Source of the DNA: Liolophura sinensis
Lineage: Eukaryota > Mollusca > Polyplacophora > Chitonida > Chitonidae
DNA: 60,000 bases
NCBI RefSeq assembly: GCF_032854445.1
Contig: NC_088295.1
Coordinates: 1,368,501-1,428,500 of the forward strand
Direction: 5' to 3'
In this document: positions 36,101 to 40,241 of the stretch, one piece after another
Position numbering within the stretch: the stretch's first letter is position 1
How the letters are laid out: the number at the start of each line of letters is the position of its first letter
Notes under the pieces: generated by a model
Told to the model about the DNA's origin: nothing
What the model saw: the letters and a program-made list of their open reading frames with translations, nothing else
Databases searched by the model: none
Made by a program: the position numbers and the translations under genes

Positions 36101-37404
36101 ATGTACATTCAGCAGGCAAAAGTGATGAAAAGACGGATGAACACTGTATGTACATTCAGCAGGTAAAACTGATGAAAAGACGGCTAAACACTGTATGTAC
36201 ATTCAGCAGGTAAAAGTGATGAAAAGACGGATGAACACTGTATGTACATTCAGCAGGTAAAACTGATGAAAAGACGGATGAACACTGTATGTACATTCAG
36301 CAGGTAAAACTGATGAAAAGACGGATGAACACTGTATGTACATTCAGCAGGTAAAAGTTACGAAAAGACGGATGAACACTGTATGTACATTCAGCAGGTA
36401 AAACTGATGAAAAGACGGATGAACACTGTATGTACATTCAGCAGGTAAAAGTGATGAAAAGACGGTTAAACACTGTATGTACATTCAGCAGGTAAAAGTG
36501 ATGAAAAGACCGTTAAACACTGTATGTACATTCAGCAGGTAAAAGTGATGAAAAGACCGTTAAACACTGTATGTACATTCAGCAGGTAAAACTGATGAAA
36601 ACACCGTTAAACACTGTATGTACATTCAGCAGGTAAAACTGATGAAAAGACGGTTAAACACTGTATGTACATTCAGCAGGTAAAACTGATGAAAAGACGG
36701 TTAAACACTGTATGTACATTCAGCAGGTAAAACTGATGAAAAGACGGATGAACACTGTATGTACATTCAGCAGGTAAAACTGATGAAAAGACGGATGAAC
36801 ACTGTATGTACATTCAACAGGTACAACTGATGAAAAGAGGGTTGAACACTGTATGTACATTCAGCAGGTAAAACTGATGAAAAGACGGATGAACACTGTA
36901 TGTACATTTAGCAGGTAAAAGTGATGAAAAGACGGGTGAACACTGTATGTACATTCAGCAGGTAAAACTGATGAAAAGACGGTTAAACACTGTATGTACA
37001 TTCAGCAGGTAAAACTGATGAAAAGACGGTTAAACACTGTATGTACATTCAGCAGGTAAAAGTGATGAAAAGACGGTTAAACACTGTATGTACATTTAGC
37101 AGGTAAAAGTGATGAAAAGGCGGGTGAACACTGTATGTACATTTAGCAGGTAAAAAGTTCACAATATCAGGTGTACATGTATAATCTGTCATCAGGTAAA
37201 TTCTGTACAATTATTATGCAATCTGTAATTGACTATTATATGACCGCTGTACCAACTTAGTTATGAGAAGGTATAGAGTTCTCTTACATCTCGGAACTGG
37301 ACAAGTCCTAGCTCTCCCAGCTCAGACACACAGGCATAAGCTGCTTCTGACTGCAGAAACAGCTGGCACAAAGCCATCTCCTGACTGCGAAACAACGACG
37401 ACAT
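3138..37404 (-). CDS. ATP6V0A: V-type proton ATPase 116 kDa subunit a, 18 coding exons, 3' end off window
   Basis: Subunit a of the membrane V0 sector carries protons through half-channels as the V-ATPase acidifies endomembrane compartments. I joined 18 exons in descending coordinates: 37288-37404, 35808-35886, 29983-30080, 28819-28947, 28380-28480, 26623-26749, 23482-23564, 22589-22682, 22032-22244, 21091-21241, 19415-19554, 16655-16791, 16233-16323, 15932-16050, 13678-13820, 6709-6788, 5160-5261 and 3138-3197. All phases agree, giving 2064 nt or 688 codons without an internal stop. Recognisable motifs are [12 protein letters not shown] (exon 1), [10 protein letters not shown] (exon 6), KAIYHTLN and LIAECWCPV (exon 9), [13 protein letters not shown] (exon 11), [17 protein letters not shown] (exon 12), DPYPFGIDP (exon 13) and [12 protein letters not shown] (exon 14). 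The family is usually about 830-850 residues, so the last three or so membrane helices and the essential channel arginine are missing at the left edge. The paralogue (a1-a4) cannot be decided. Introns total over 32 kb and are mostly minisatellites. Confidence 0.95.
3690..4832. repeat. Minisatellite, 28-bp unit, about 40 copies, with CRE-containing sub-block
   Basis: Units such as GTGCTGTTGTACATGGCATG plus TATATAGT recur every 28 bp. The left part (3835-4010) is a related variant carrying TGACGTCA or TGACGTCG. The far left (3690-3835) is degenerate. Confidence 0.95.
4833..5159. other. Intron 17 of V-ATPase, unique sequence
   Basis: No coding or repeat signal was seen between the 28-bp array and exon 17. 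Confidence 0.7.
5160..5261 (-). CDS. ATP6V0A: V-ATPase subunit a exon 17 (residues 635-668)
   Basis: This 102-nt phase-0 exon encodes [20 protein letters not shown] followed by [14 protein letters not shown]. It is the fifth membrane segment, matching the family pattern Q-x-x-LV-x-x-A-x-x-C-x-PWMLL-x-KP. The acceptor is CTGCAG and the donor GTGATG (complement 5154-5159). Confidence 0.95.
5545..6150. repeat. Composite minisatellite, 34-bp units passing into about 74-bp units
   Basis: The first part repeats a 34-bp unit (TTGACAGGAGAACTAGCTGT, CCTACGTGCTCATG). From about 5830 each unit gains a 40-bp module with GTTGGTTGGCTGCAGCCTCA and CCTTGACCAAT, so the period doubles. About 8 short and 4 to 5 long units are present. 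Confidence 0.92.
6195..6645. repeat. Minisatellite, 25-bp unit, about 18 copies
   Basis: GAGGAGGATTGTCGGGTCAC-TCAGC recurs every 25 bp with scattered changes. It ends about 60 bp before exon 16. Confidence 0.94.
6709..6788 (-). CDS. ATP6V0A: V-ATPase subunit a exon 16 (residues 608-634)
   Basis: This 80-nt exon encodes [20 protein letters not shown] followed by RPYYEGQ. It aligns with the family H-F-INMF-L-F...Y-x-GQ luminal loop, and its phase fits exons 15 and 17 exactly. The acceptor is TTTCAG; the donor is the weaker GTTTGT (complement 6703-6708). Seven kb of intron, nearly all one array, separates it from exon 15. Confidence 0.9.
6860..13410. repeat. Large minisatellite, 54-bp unit with 49-bp variants and higher-order structure
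   Basis: GGTAAGGTTACATGGACAGA, CAGTCATCCACAAAATCTCT and CATCACATCAGTCA form a 54-bp unit repeated about 120 times. Variant units lack 5 bp (CTCTCACATCGG) or lack TAAGG. Marked variants recur with longer periods of about 370 bp (7326-8069) and about 1594 bp (9025 versus 10619). It fills almost all of V-ATPase intron 15. Confidence 0.96.
13535..13690. repeat. Degenerate about 27-bp repeat derived from the exon 15 donor
   Basis: Four to five diverged copies of AACTCACxGATAAGTAAAGT-like sequence lie left of exon 15. The final copy is the exon's own 3' end and donor (13672-13690). The similarity is visible but partly eroded. Confidence 0.6.
13678..13820 (-). CDS. ATP6V0A: V-ATPase subunit a exon 15 (residues 560-608)
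   Basis: This 143-nt exon encodes [40 protein letters not shown] and QEAPSLLI. It carries the fourth membrane segment and the FIPE-x-IF...FGYL...YKW and APSLLI motifs. The acceptor is CTACAG and the donor GTGAGT (complement 13672-13677). It is slightly shorter than vertebrate relatives, which have a YFKKP-type segment before NI. Arrays abut both ends. Confidence 0.95.
13821..15655. repeat. Minisatellite, 43-bp unit, about 42 copies, abutting exon 15 acceptor
   Basis: GTAGTGGCTGTGAATGACAC-AGATTACATGATTACATGCATCC recurs every 43 bp. GTAGTGGCTGTGAATGACA is also the sequence that ends in exon 15's own CTACAG acceptor. Sub-blocks with TTGGTAG...CAATATTACATGATGAC recur, showing higher-order duplication. 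Most units read CTACGG or CTACCA, and a few keep CTACAG. Confidence 0.95.
15932..16050 (-). CDS. ATP6V0A: V-ATPase subunit a exon 14 (residues 521-560)
   Basis: This 119-nt exon encodes [20 protein letters not shown] and [19 protein letters not shown]. It includes NK-x-x-FLNS-x-KMK-x-xVILG and the third membrane segment, one of the best conserved parts of the family. The acceptor is TTTCAG and the donor GTGAGT (complement 15926-15931). Confidence 0.97.
16233..16323 (-). CDS. ATP6V0A: V-ATPase subunit a exon 13 (residues 490-520)
   Basis: This 91-nt exon encodes [20 protein letters not shown] and [16 protein letters not shown]-x-DP is a family hallmark in the luminal loop after the second membrane segment. 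The acceptor is TTACAG and the donor GTGAGT (complement 16227-16232). The intron to exon 14 is only 182 bp and repeat-free. Confidence 0.95.
16655..16791 (-). CDS. ATP6V0A: V-ATPase subunit a exon 12 (residues 445-490)
   Basis: This 137-nt exon encodes [40 protein letters not shown] and WHPNY. It carries the second transmembrane segment and the family motif GRYIILLMG-x-FS-x-YTG-x-x-YND-x-FSKS. The acceptor is TTTCAG and the donor GTGAGT (complement 16649-16654). Confidence 0.96.
16900..19020. repeat. Minisatellite, about 51-bp unit, partly 102-bp dimers
   Basis: GGCCATAGCCATTTATACCA-CGCTAATCCTCATATCCTGG-CCTCGTTTAAT recurs about 42 times in intron 11. Between 16980 and 17560 it forms alternating dimers. 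Towards 18600-19000 it becomes a homogeneous TGACCACAATCATTTATACC type. Confidence 0.94.
19415..19554 (-). CDS. ATP6V0A: V-ATPase subunit a exon 11 (residues 398-444)
   Basis: This 140-nt exon encodes [20 protein letters not shown] and [20 protein letters not shown], then KQKTDNE. It contains the first transmembrane segment and the family signature [12 protein letters not shown]-x-GHG. The acceptor is TTTCAG. The donor GTCTGT (complement 19409-19414) is a weak match to consensus, but it is the only one giving the right phase. The first 14 or so nt of the exon plus the acceptor are repeated about nine times upstream in the gene. Confidence 0.95.
19541..19825. repeat. Minisatellite, 32-bp unit, built on the exon 11 acceptor
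   Basis: About 9 copies of CACAGCATACAGGGCTGAAA-CACAGCAAGGAT are present. On the minus strand each reads ...TTTCAG|CCCTGTATGCTGTG, the acceptor plus the first 14 exonic nt. The copy at 19541-19554 is the real exon end. Confidence 0.95.
20095..21128. repeat. Minisatellite, 77-bp unit, built on the exon 10 donor
   Basis: About 13 copies of a unit starting CTGGATTGACCTCCATGTAG and containing CTATACCGTAAGC. On the minus strand each holds about 37 nt of exon 10's end followed by |GTAAATAAATA. The rightmost copy, 21091-21128, is the real exon end. Confidence 0.96.
21091..21241 (-). CDS. ATP6V0A: V-ATPase subunit a exon 10 (residues 348-398)
   Basis: This 151-nt exon encodes [20 protein letters not shown] and the conserved [20 protein letters not shown], then MEVNP. 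It matches the family ...FQ-x-IVDAYG-x-x-x-YREVNP before the first membrane helix. The acceptor is ACTAG and the donor GTAAAT (complement 21085-21090). Both ends are duplicated into flanking arrays: the donor with about 38 nt of exon to the left, and the acceptor with about 4 nt of exon to the right. Confidence 0.96.
21241..21692. repeat. Minisatellite, 46-bp unit, built on the exon 10 acceptor
   Basis: About 10 copies of CTTCCTAGTAACACAACATC-ACAAGGTCACAGAACACAGG-TGTACA. On the minus strand each copy reads GTTACTAG|GAAG, the exon 10 acceptor and its first four exonic bases. Confidence 0.95.
22032..22244 (-). CDS. ATP6V0A: V-ATPase subunit a exon 9 (residues 277-347)
   Basis: This is the longest coding exon (213 nt, phase 0 at both ends). 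It encodes [20 protein letters not shown]..., [18 protein letters not shown] and [20 protein letters not shown]. The KAIYHTLN and LIAE-x-WCPV motifs are family hallmarks of the distal cytosolic lobe. The acceptor is TGAAG and the donor GTAAGA (complement 22026-22031). Confidence 0.96.
22460..22573. repeat. Short minisatellite, about 26-30-bp unit, 4-5 copies
   Basis: GTGGTGAGCTAGTGACATG alternates with GTGGTGAGCTAGTCACACATCA just downstream (in the gene) of exon 8. It stops 15 bp before the exon 8 donor and does not include it. Confidence 0.9.
22589..22682 (-). CDS. ATP6V0A: V-ATPase subunit a exon 8 (residues 245-276)
   Basis: This 94-nt exon encodes [20 protein letters not shown] and [12 protein letters not shown]. 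It matches the family segment with LYPCPE-x-x-x-ER and the following helix ending in DL. The acceptor is TTCAG and the donor GTGAGT (complement 22583-22588), phase 0. Confidence 0.94.
22881..23074 (+). mobile_element. tRNA-derived SINE, inserted in the 44-bp array
   Basis: The head has an A-box-like TGGCTCAGTTGG (22893-22904) and a B-box-like GTTCATCCC (22962-22970). The body is CGGGCTCTGCCCGGTTTCCA, and the tail AAGTGAAATATTCTTCA-ATACGGCGTAAAACACC ends in ATCAAATAAATAAATAAAA. A 10-bp target duplication TTAATCCAGT flanks it (22871-22880 and 23075-23084). The same 3' body and tail occur inverted at about 35.6 kb. Confidence 0.88.
23075..23390. repeat. Minisatellite, 44-bp unit, about 7 copies
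   Basis: AATCCAGTGCATACATACTA-CATGTAAATGCTACGTCAGA-CTTT recurs every 44 bp. A further copy at 22835-22880 lies on the other side of the SINE, so the array existed before the insertion. Confidence 0.93.
23482..23564 (-). CDS. ATP6V0A: V-ATPase subunit a exon 7 (residues 218-245)
   Basis: This 83-nt exon encodes [20 protein letters not shown] followed by RVRKICDG. It matches the family HK-x-VF-x-IFFQG-x-QL-x-x-RVKKICEG. The acceptor is GTCAG and the donor GTAAGA (complement 23476-23481), leaving phase 2. Confidence 0.95.
23715..26060. repeat. Minisatellite, 40-bp unit, about 58 copies
   Basis: TGAATACTACCATGTCTTAC-AAATGTGAGGTCTACATAGC is strictly 40 bp long throughout, with only substitutions and no visible indels. 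Variant blocks (CATGACTTAC, GATGTCTAC) are clustered to the right. Confidence 0.96.
26215..26440. repeat. Degenerate minisatellite, roughly 36-bp unit
   Basis: Irregular units of TGTGACTGCTGACAGAATGT-GAGATTGCAGACCAAA occur about six times, with half-unit interruptions. Confidence 0.85.
26483..26514. other. Inverted repeat (10-bp arms) in intron 6
   Basis: TTAGAGGTTT and AAACCTCTAA are separated by about 13 bp and could form a hairpin. The second arm is followed by another partial AGAGGTTTGCTAATGAATGT copy, so it also forms a short direct repeat. Confidence 0.6.
26623..26749 (-). CDS. ATP6V0A: V-ATPase subunit a exon 6 (residues 175-217)
   Basis: This 127-nt exon encodes [20 protein letters not shown] and [20 protein letters not shown], then HS. 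It matches the family core FVAGVI-x-RER...FER-x-LWR-x-CRGN-x-F very closely. The acceptor is TATAG and the donor GTGAGT (complement 26617-26622). It ends in phase 0. Confidence 0.96.
27055..28412. repeat. Minisatellite, 67-bp unit, about 20 copies, built on the exon 5 donor
   Basis: The unit is CATCAGTACCTACCCCAGCT-GCATGACACTGGTTTGTGAT-GTGGGAGC followed by TACAATGACTGGTTCTAAC. On the minus strand it reads ...CAGTGTCATGCAGCTGGG|GTAGGTACTGATG, the last 35 or so nt of exon 5 plus its donor. The rightmost copy (28374-28412) is the real exon end. Confidence 0.96.
28380..28480 (-). CDS. ATP6V0A: V-ATPase subunit a exon 5 (residues 142-175)
   Basis: This 101-nt exon encodes a poorly conserved linker ([16 protein letters not shown], then [18 protein letters not shown]). 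It carries LG into the next exon's [10 protein letters not shown], which fixes its identity by phase and position. The acceptor is TTAG and the donor GTAGGT (complement 28374-28379). The last 35 or so nt plus the donor are the seed of the 67-bp array that runs down to about 27055. Confidence 0.88.
28819..28947 (-). CDS. ATP6V0A: V-ATPase subunit a exon 4 (residues 99-141)
   Basis: This 129-nt phase-0 exon encodes [20 protein letters not shown] and [20 protein letters not shown]. It is the conserved coiled-coil arm of the N-terminal domain, which in the family lies along the peripheral stalk interface. The acceptor is ATCAG and the donor GTATGT (complement 28813-28818). Confidence 0.95.
29100..29630. 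repeat. Minisatellite, 29- and 37-bp units, about 16 copies
   Basis: GACAGGCAGACAGAATTTGC-TATTACAGC alternates with versions holding an additional GACAAGCA 8-mer. It lies in intron 3. Confidence 0.94.
29983..30080 (-). CDS. ATP6V0A: V-ATPase subunit a exon 3 (residues 66-98)
   Basis: This 98-nt exon completes the split Arg and reads [20 protein letters not shown] followed by [12 protein letters not shown]. The [10 protein letters not shown] end matches the family PFPRDMIDLE. The acceptor is GACAG and the donor GTGACT (complement 29977-29982). The exon ends in phase 0. It lies alone between a 16-copy array and a 55-copy array and shows no repeat-derived sequence. Confidence 0.93.
30081..30624. 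other. Intron 2 of V-ATPase, unique sequence
   Basis: No exon, RNA gene or mobile element was recognised on either strand in this segment. Confidence 0.65.
30625..32670. repeat. Minisatellite, 37-bp unit, about 55 copies
   Basis: TCTGATGATACAGAGCAAGT-CTATTCTGTGTAGTTAC recurs every 37 bp. Three variant classes (GTTACTCTGATGATAC, GTTACACAGATGATAC, GATGACAC) recur in blocks, for example 31201-31340 versus 31945-32085, indicating block duplication. Confidence 0.96.
32808..32982 (-). mobile_element. tRNA-derived SINE copy, 3'-truncated
   Basis: Read on the minus strand, it starts near GGCATCTGAGGTGGTTAGCA (A-box-like) and has a B box GTTCAAGTCC (complement 32898-32907). The body GAAGGTCTTCCAGCAACCTG-AGGATGGTCATGGGTTT matches the element at 35.6 kb. 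The copy lacks the CGGGCTCTGC...AATAAATA 3' part. Confidence 0.75.
32983..33714. other. Intron 2 of V-ATPase, unique sequence
   Basis: No supported feature was seen. Short open frames here have no recognisable similarity. Confidence 0.65.
33715..35410. repeat. Minisatellite, 35-bp unit, about 48 copies
   Basis: TCATTACTGGATTTGTCAGA-CTGACGACTGACCGA recurs every 35 bp. Changes concentrate in the last 10 bp (ACCGG, ACTGA, AGCGG) and in GGATTTGGCACAATGACG blocks around 34500-35260. Confidence 0.96.
35578..35745 (-). mobile_element. SINE copy, 5'-truncated, same family as 22.9 and 32.8 kb
   Basis: Minus-strand order is CATACATAGGAAGGTTTGTC-AGCAACCTGTGGATGGTCGT, then CCCCCGGGCTCTGCACGG, then AAGTGAAATATTCTTGAGTA-CGGCGTAAGACACCAATC and an AAATAAATAAAT tail. 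It overlaps the body of the 32.8-kb copy and the tail of the 22.9-kb copy, so the three together define one full-length element. Confidence 0.8.
35808..35886 (-). CDS. ATP6V0A: V-ATPase subunit a exon 2 (residues 40-66)
   Basis: This 79-nt exon encodes [20 protein letters not shown] and then EMERKL plus the first base of an Arg codon. It corresponds to the [22 protein letters not shown] segment of the N-terminal cytosolic domain. The acceptor is CATTAG (AG complement 35887-35888) and the donor is GTATGT (complement 35802-35807). The 47-bp array upstream in the gene repeats a close variant of this acceptor. Confidence 0.93.
35880..37150. repeat. Minisatellite, 47-bp unit, about 27 copies, carrying an exon 2-like acceptor
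   Basis: GATGAAAAGACGGTTAAACA-CTGTATGTACATTCAGCAGG-TAAAACT recurs every 47 bp. Read on the minus strand, units contain TCTTTTCATCAG|TTTTACC, against TCTTTTCATTAG|TTGAACC at the true exon 2 acceptor. The array begins directly at the exon. Confidence 0.95.
37288..37404 (-). CDS. ATP6V0A: V-ATPase subunit a coding exon 1 (residues 1-39)
   Basis: The exon starts at the ATG whose complement is 37402-37404 and begins [20 protein letters not shown], which matches the family N-terminus (M[22 protein letters not shown]). It ends with ELGLVQFRD and a GTAAGA donor at 37282-37287. Its length is 117 nt, ending in phase 0. This start is chosen because it is the only ATG giving the family's exact N-terminal length. 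The sequence just upstream in the gene (37405-37450) has a CCCAG acceptor-like site, so a separate 5' UTR exon is likely. Confidence 0.95.
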
Positions 37405-37599
37405 TCCCACAGATTCTTCCTCAACATCCACTGGGAATCACTGCTGGGTTGAAAAACCAACATATGTCAACTTCTGTGCTTTCATTAACTGACATTTTTG
37501 ATTTGAAAGTTAATGGACTAATCTGACAGCTTCACACAATCTGGACACTTCATACATAGTTTGTGCATAAATAATAATGCTAAAAAATACTGCGGACAA

Positions 37600-37870
37600 T
37601 AACAAGTAATGATACAAACAGAATCCACAGATAAACGAGTAATGGCACAAACAGAATCCACAGATAAACGAGTAATGGCACAAACAGAATCCACAGATAA
37701 ACGAGTAATGGCACAAACAGAATCCACAGATAAACGAGTAATGGCACAAACAGAATCCACAGATAAACGAGTAATGGCACAAACAGAATCCACAGATAAA
37801 CGAGTAATGGCACAAACAGAATCCACAGATAAATGAATAATGGCACAAACAGAATCCACAGATAAACAAG
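37600..37870. repeat. Minisatellite, 33-bp unit, about 8 copies
   Basis: ACAAACAGAATCCACAGATA-AACGAGTAATGGC recurs every 33 bp with almost no variation, just upstream of V-ATPase coding exon 1, probably in a 5' UTR intron. Multiple-of-3 spacing opens frames on both strands. Confidence 0.95.
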
Positions 37871-39639
37871 CAATGATACAAATATGAATTGCCTTAGATC
37901 AGAAGTCTCTACATGAGGGGATATAAATAACTATTTTTGTACCACAACGATGGTGGGTTAGGAAGCTTGTGCCAAAAGCCATTATTCCTCTCGTTCAGCA
38001 AGGGCCTAATATGTCCAGAATCCAAACAAGAATTTTTGTCACCATGTAAGTATGTCAAAGTAATACAAGTCTGGGCAGTAGAATTGATAGATTCACTAAC
38101 AGTTTCAGATCGTTTGTTTTCCATGGACATCCATGTGAAATATTCACCATAGTCCTTCTAGCGCAGACTTCTATCCACATCTCTGAAGAGGGGTGACTGC
38201 TGGTAATAAACATGTTCATGCCCTTCTCACTAATGGAGCTATATTAGCATAAATTGGGCCTGTAAAATAGTCCTCGTAAAGTAAAGTAAGTAATGTCCTT
38301 GAAACACACACATATTATCCAGTGTTTTCCTGTGAAAGTATAGATCATTACAAAAATTTGTGCACTTCTGATTCCCCTGGATCATTCTACAGACAAAAAC
38401 ATTCCTTTTTCAAACAGCTTTTTACCTAGTTTGTTACAGACTTGATAGAATTGTCCACTTTAATGCTCTTCATCAGTTAAAAAAACCTTAATAACCTGTG
38501 AAAAGATAAATTTTGCACAAAAAATTATGGCCTATGGGTTGTTATTTATTTAATAGATCAGCACAAAACATGCTTCTACCTGGTATGAAGATGTCAATGG
38601 TACTTAATGGGGGAAGGATCAAAAAAGTGGGACAGATATTTGTATCTCCTGGAGAGCTAGTTATCTATTGCATTCAATATCACCACTGACCTAGCTTATA
38701 ATCTAAACCTGTATCAACATATCCATCAGCTCCATTAGTCCTCAGAAGATTTTCAACCCAGTATGATATACTTGATCATGGAGAAGTCATTACCGAACAT
38801 ACCGATACTTTGACATCACGGAAAGGTTTACAATGTACACTTTAAAAGACCTGCGTTTAAATTTTCCTTCCATTCCCCTTTTTGATTCATAGTGGATATA
38901 AAATGCTTCAGGCTTGCACAAAAGGCAGGAAATTCTATACTGTGAACCACATGTATTTTATGATGGTGCAGTAGCTTCATGGACCCGTCGGATGTCAGTT
39001 CTGTTTTCAATTTAGTGTTTCTAAGGTACAAGTAAAATAATTTAGCGAGTCAATATTGAATTTTTGCTACAAATTTTGCACAAATTGATGCAACTTAAAA
39101 ATTGTATTGACATCTATTAGTCAAAATGTAACCACGGACATGACTAATGATACTGTTTAACTGAAACAGCTCTACAAAATAACAGTACATATTATTATGA
39201 CATATTATTATGACATCTTATTATGGTTGCTGGCAGACGTTCCCACGTACGGCCGGAGTGAGAGACAAATGTTAAATATAAGCATGTGCGTGCCTGGCAT
39301 AATAATTCAAATACAGAGCAGAGTTATCACTTCAGGGCCAAAAAAAAAAAAAGCATCAGCATAAACCTTACAAGTATTCGATCATTATCAGGGCGTTTAC
39401 AATGCTACAGTTCTCATCCCCGTCTACAACGTGGAGTCTGAACAATGAATCTCACATCAGATCAACAGTGATGATTTTATCATGCGCGTCACTCTGTCAA
39501 TCGTGCAGCATAAAGCCAACATCCACCATAACATCTTCATGCTGGGATGTAAGATTACTCAATCACTGCCCTACCAAAGAAGATAGCTACGGAATAACTG
39601 GGATGAGAAGACGACTTCCACGCTGACCCTGTCGGGTAC
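37871..39639. other. Intergenic or 5' UTR intron of V-ATPase, mostly unique
   Basis: No exon was recognised on either strand. A short SINE remnant (TGCTGGCAGACGTTCCCACG-TACGGCCGG, about 39228-39258) matches the body of the SINE family above. A short A run lies near 39340. Confidence 0.6.
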
Positions 39640-40096
39640 CTTACCAGCTTGTACAATACACCTCCGCACGCCCCTCTGCCTGACAGTCTTCTGCGACACC
39701 CGCCAGTTTAGCTGTCACATGACACCCAATAACAGGTCACACGACTCGCTGGTGACAGTCCTGATGACAAGTTAGCGCCTTTGTTCACCGCCTCGTCGCT
39801 TTCTATCACCCTCCCCAAACAGTGATTTTGATTTCTTGTGACAGTTGTTTTTTTTTCTCCTTTTCCAACACTCTAAGCATTTTTAAGCCGTAAAATGGTG
39901 TTTTTAAAAGCAAACTGGATGACTAGTAACATTATGAAACATTATGAAGTCCGGATTTTGTGATGACTGAATCGTCTGCTGTTACCGCGCGTTTGTAGTG
40001 GCGCGTAGTTTCTGTCCTTCAAAGTCATCTGCATGATTGGCAACATCTCCAACACCCGATTGTCATGATCCCTAAGACGAATTGCTGCATTTCACA
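39640..40096. promoter_or_regulatory. Probable divergent promoter region between the two genes
   Basis: This segment between the two divergent genes is richer in CpG than its surroundings and has no minisatellite. It contains a palindromic E-box GTCACATGAC (39714-39723), one base from the vertebrate CLEAR/TFEB consensus GTCACGTGAC, and a CCAAT box (39726-39730). No TATA box is obvious. Promoter function is inferred from position and composition. Confidence 0.5.
39645..39720 (-). other. Candidate non-coding first exon of the V-ATPase gene (5' UTR)
   Basis: On the minus strand a strong donor, CAAGCTG followed by GTAAGG, has its cut at 39645. A CCCAG acceptor-like site after a pyrimidine-rich run lies about 45 nt upstream of the start codon in exon 1. 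Together they could splice a 5' UTR leader from the promoter region to exon 1. The upstream boundary is arbitrary. Confidence 0.35.
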
Positions 40097-40241
40097 ATGT
40101 TAATCTCCGGTAACAAACTGAGACAAGTTAGTGGTCTGTTTTCTTCGGCTGCTGTCCTATTTGTACGTCGAGGAAAAGCTGTGGAGCCCCAGTTTATACC
40201 CACACGTTGGTTTAGAGGCAACAAGTGGGACAATCTACACG
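40097..40241 (+). CDS. Flavin-reductase-like protein, exon 1 (residues 1-48)
   Basis: The exon starts at ATG 40097 with MLISGNKLRQVSGLFSSAAV and continues LFVRRGKAVEPQFIPTRWFR. The donor is GTACTG at 40242, leaving phase 1. The N-terminus is basic, rich in Ser/Leu/Arg and free of acidic residues up to residue 29, which is the pattern of a mitochondrial presequence. No in-frame stop lies between 40082 and the ATG, so an upstream non-ATG start cannot be excluded. Confidence 0.8.

Noticed and set aside
39402-39626. 74-codon plus-strand frame upstream of the flavin-reductase gene
   Set aside because: No recognisable domain, and no splice site linking it in phase to exon 1.
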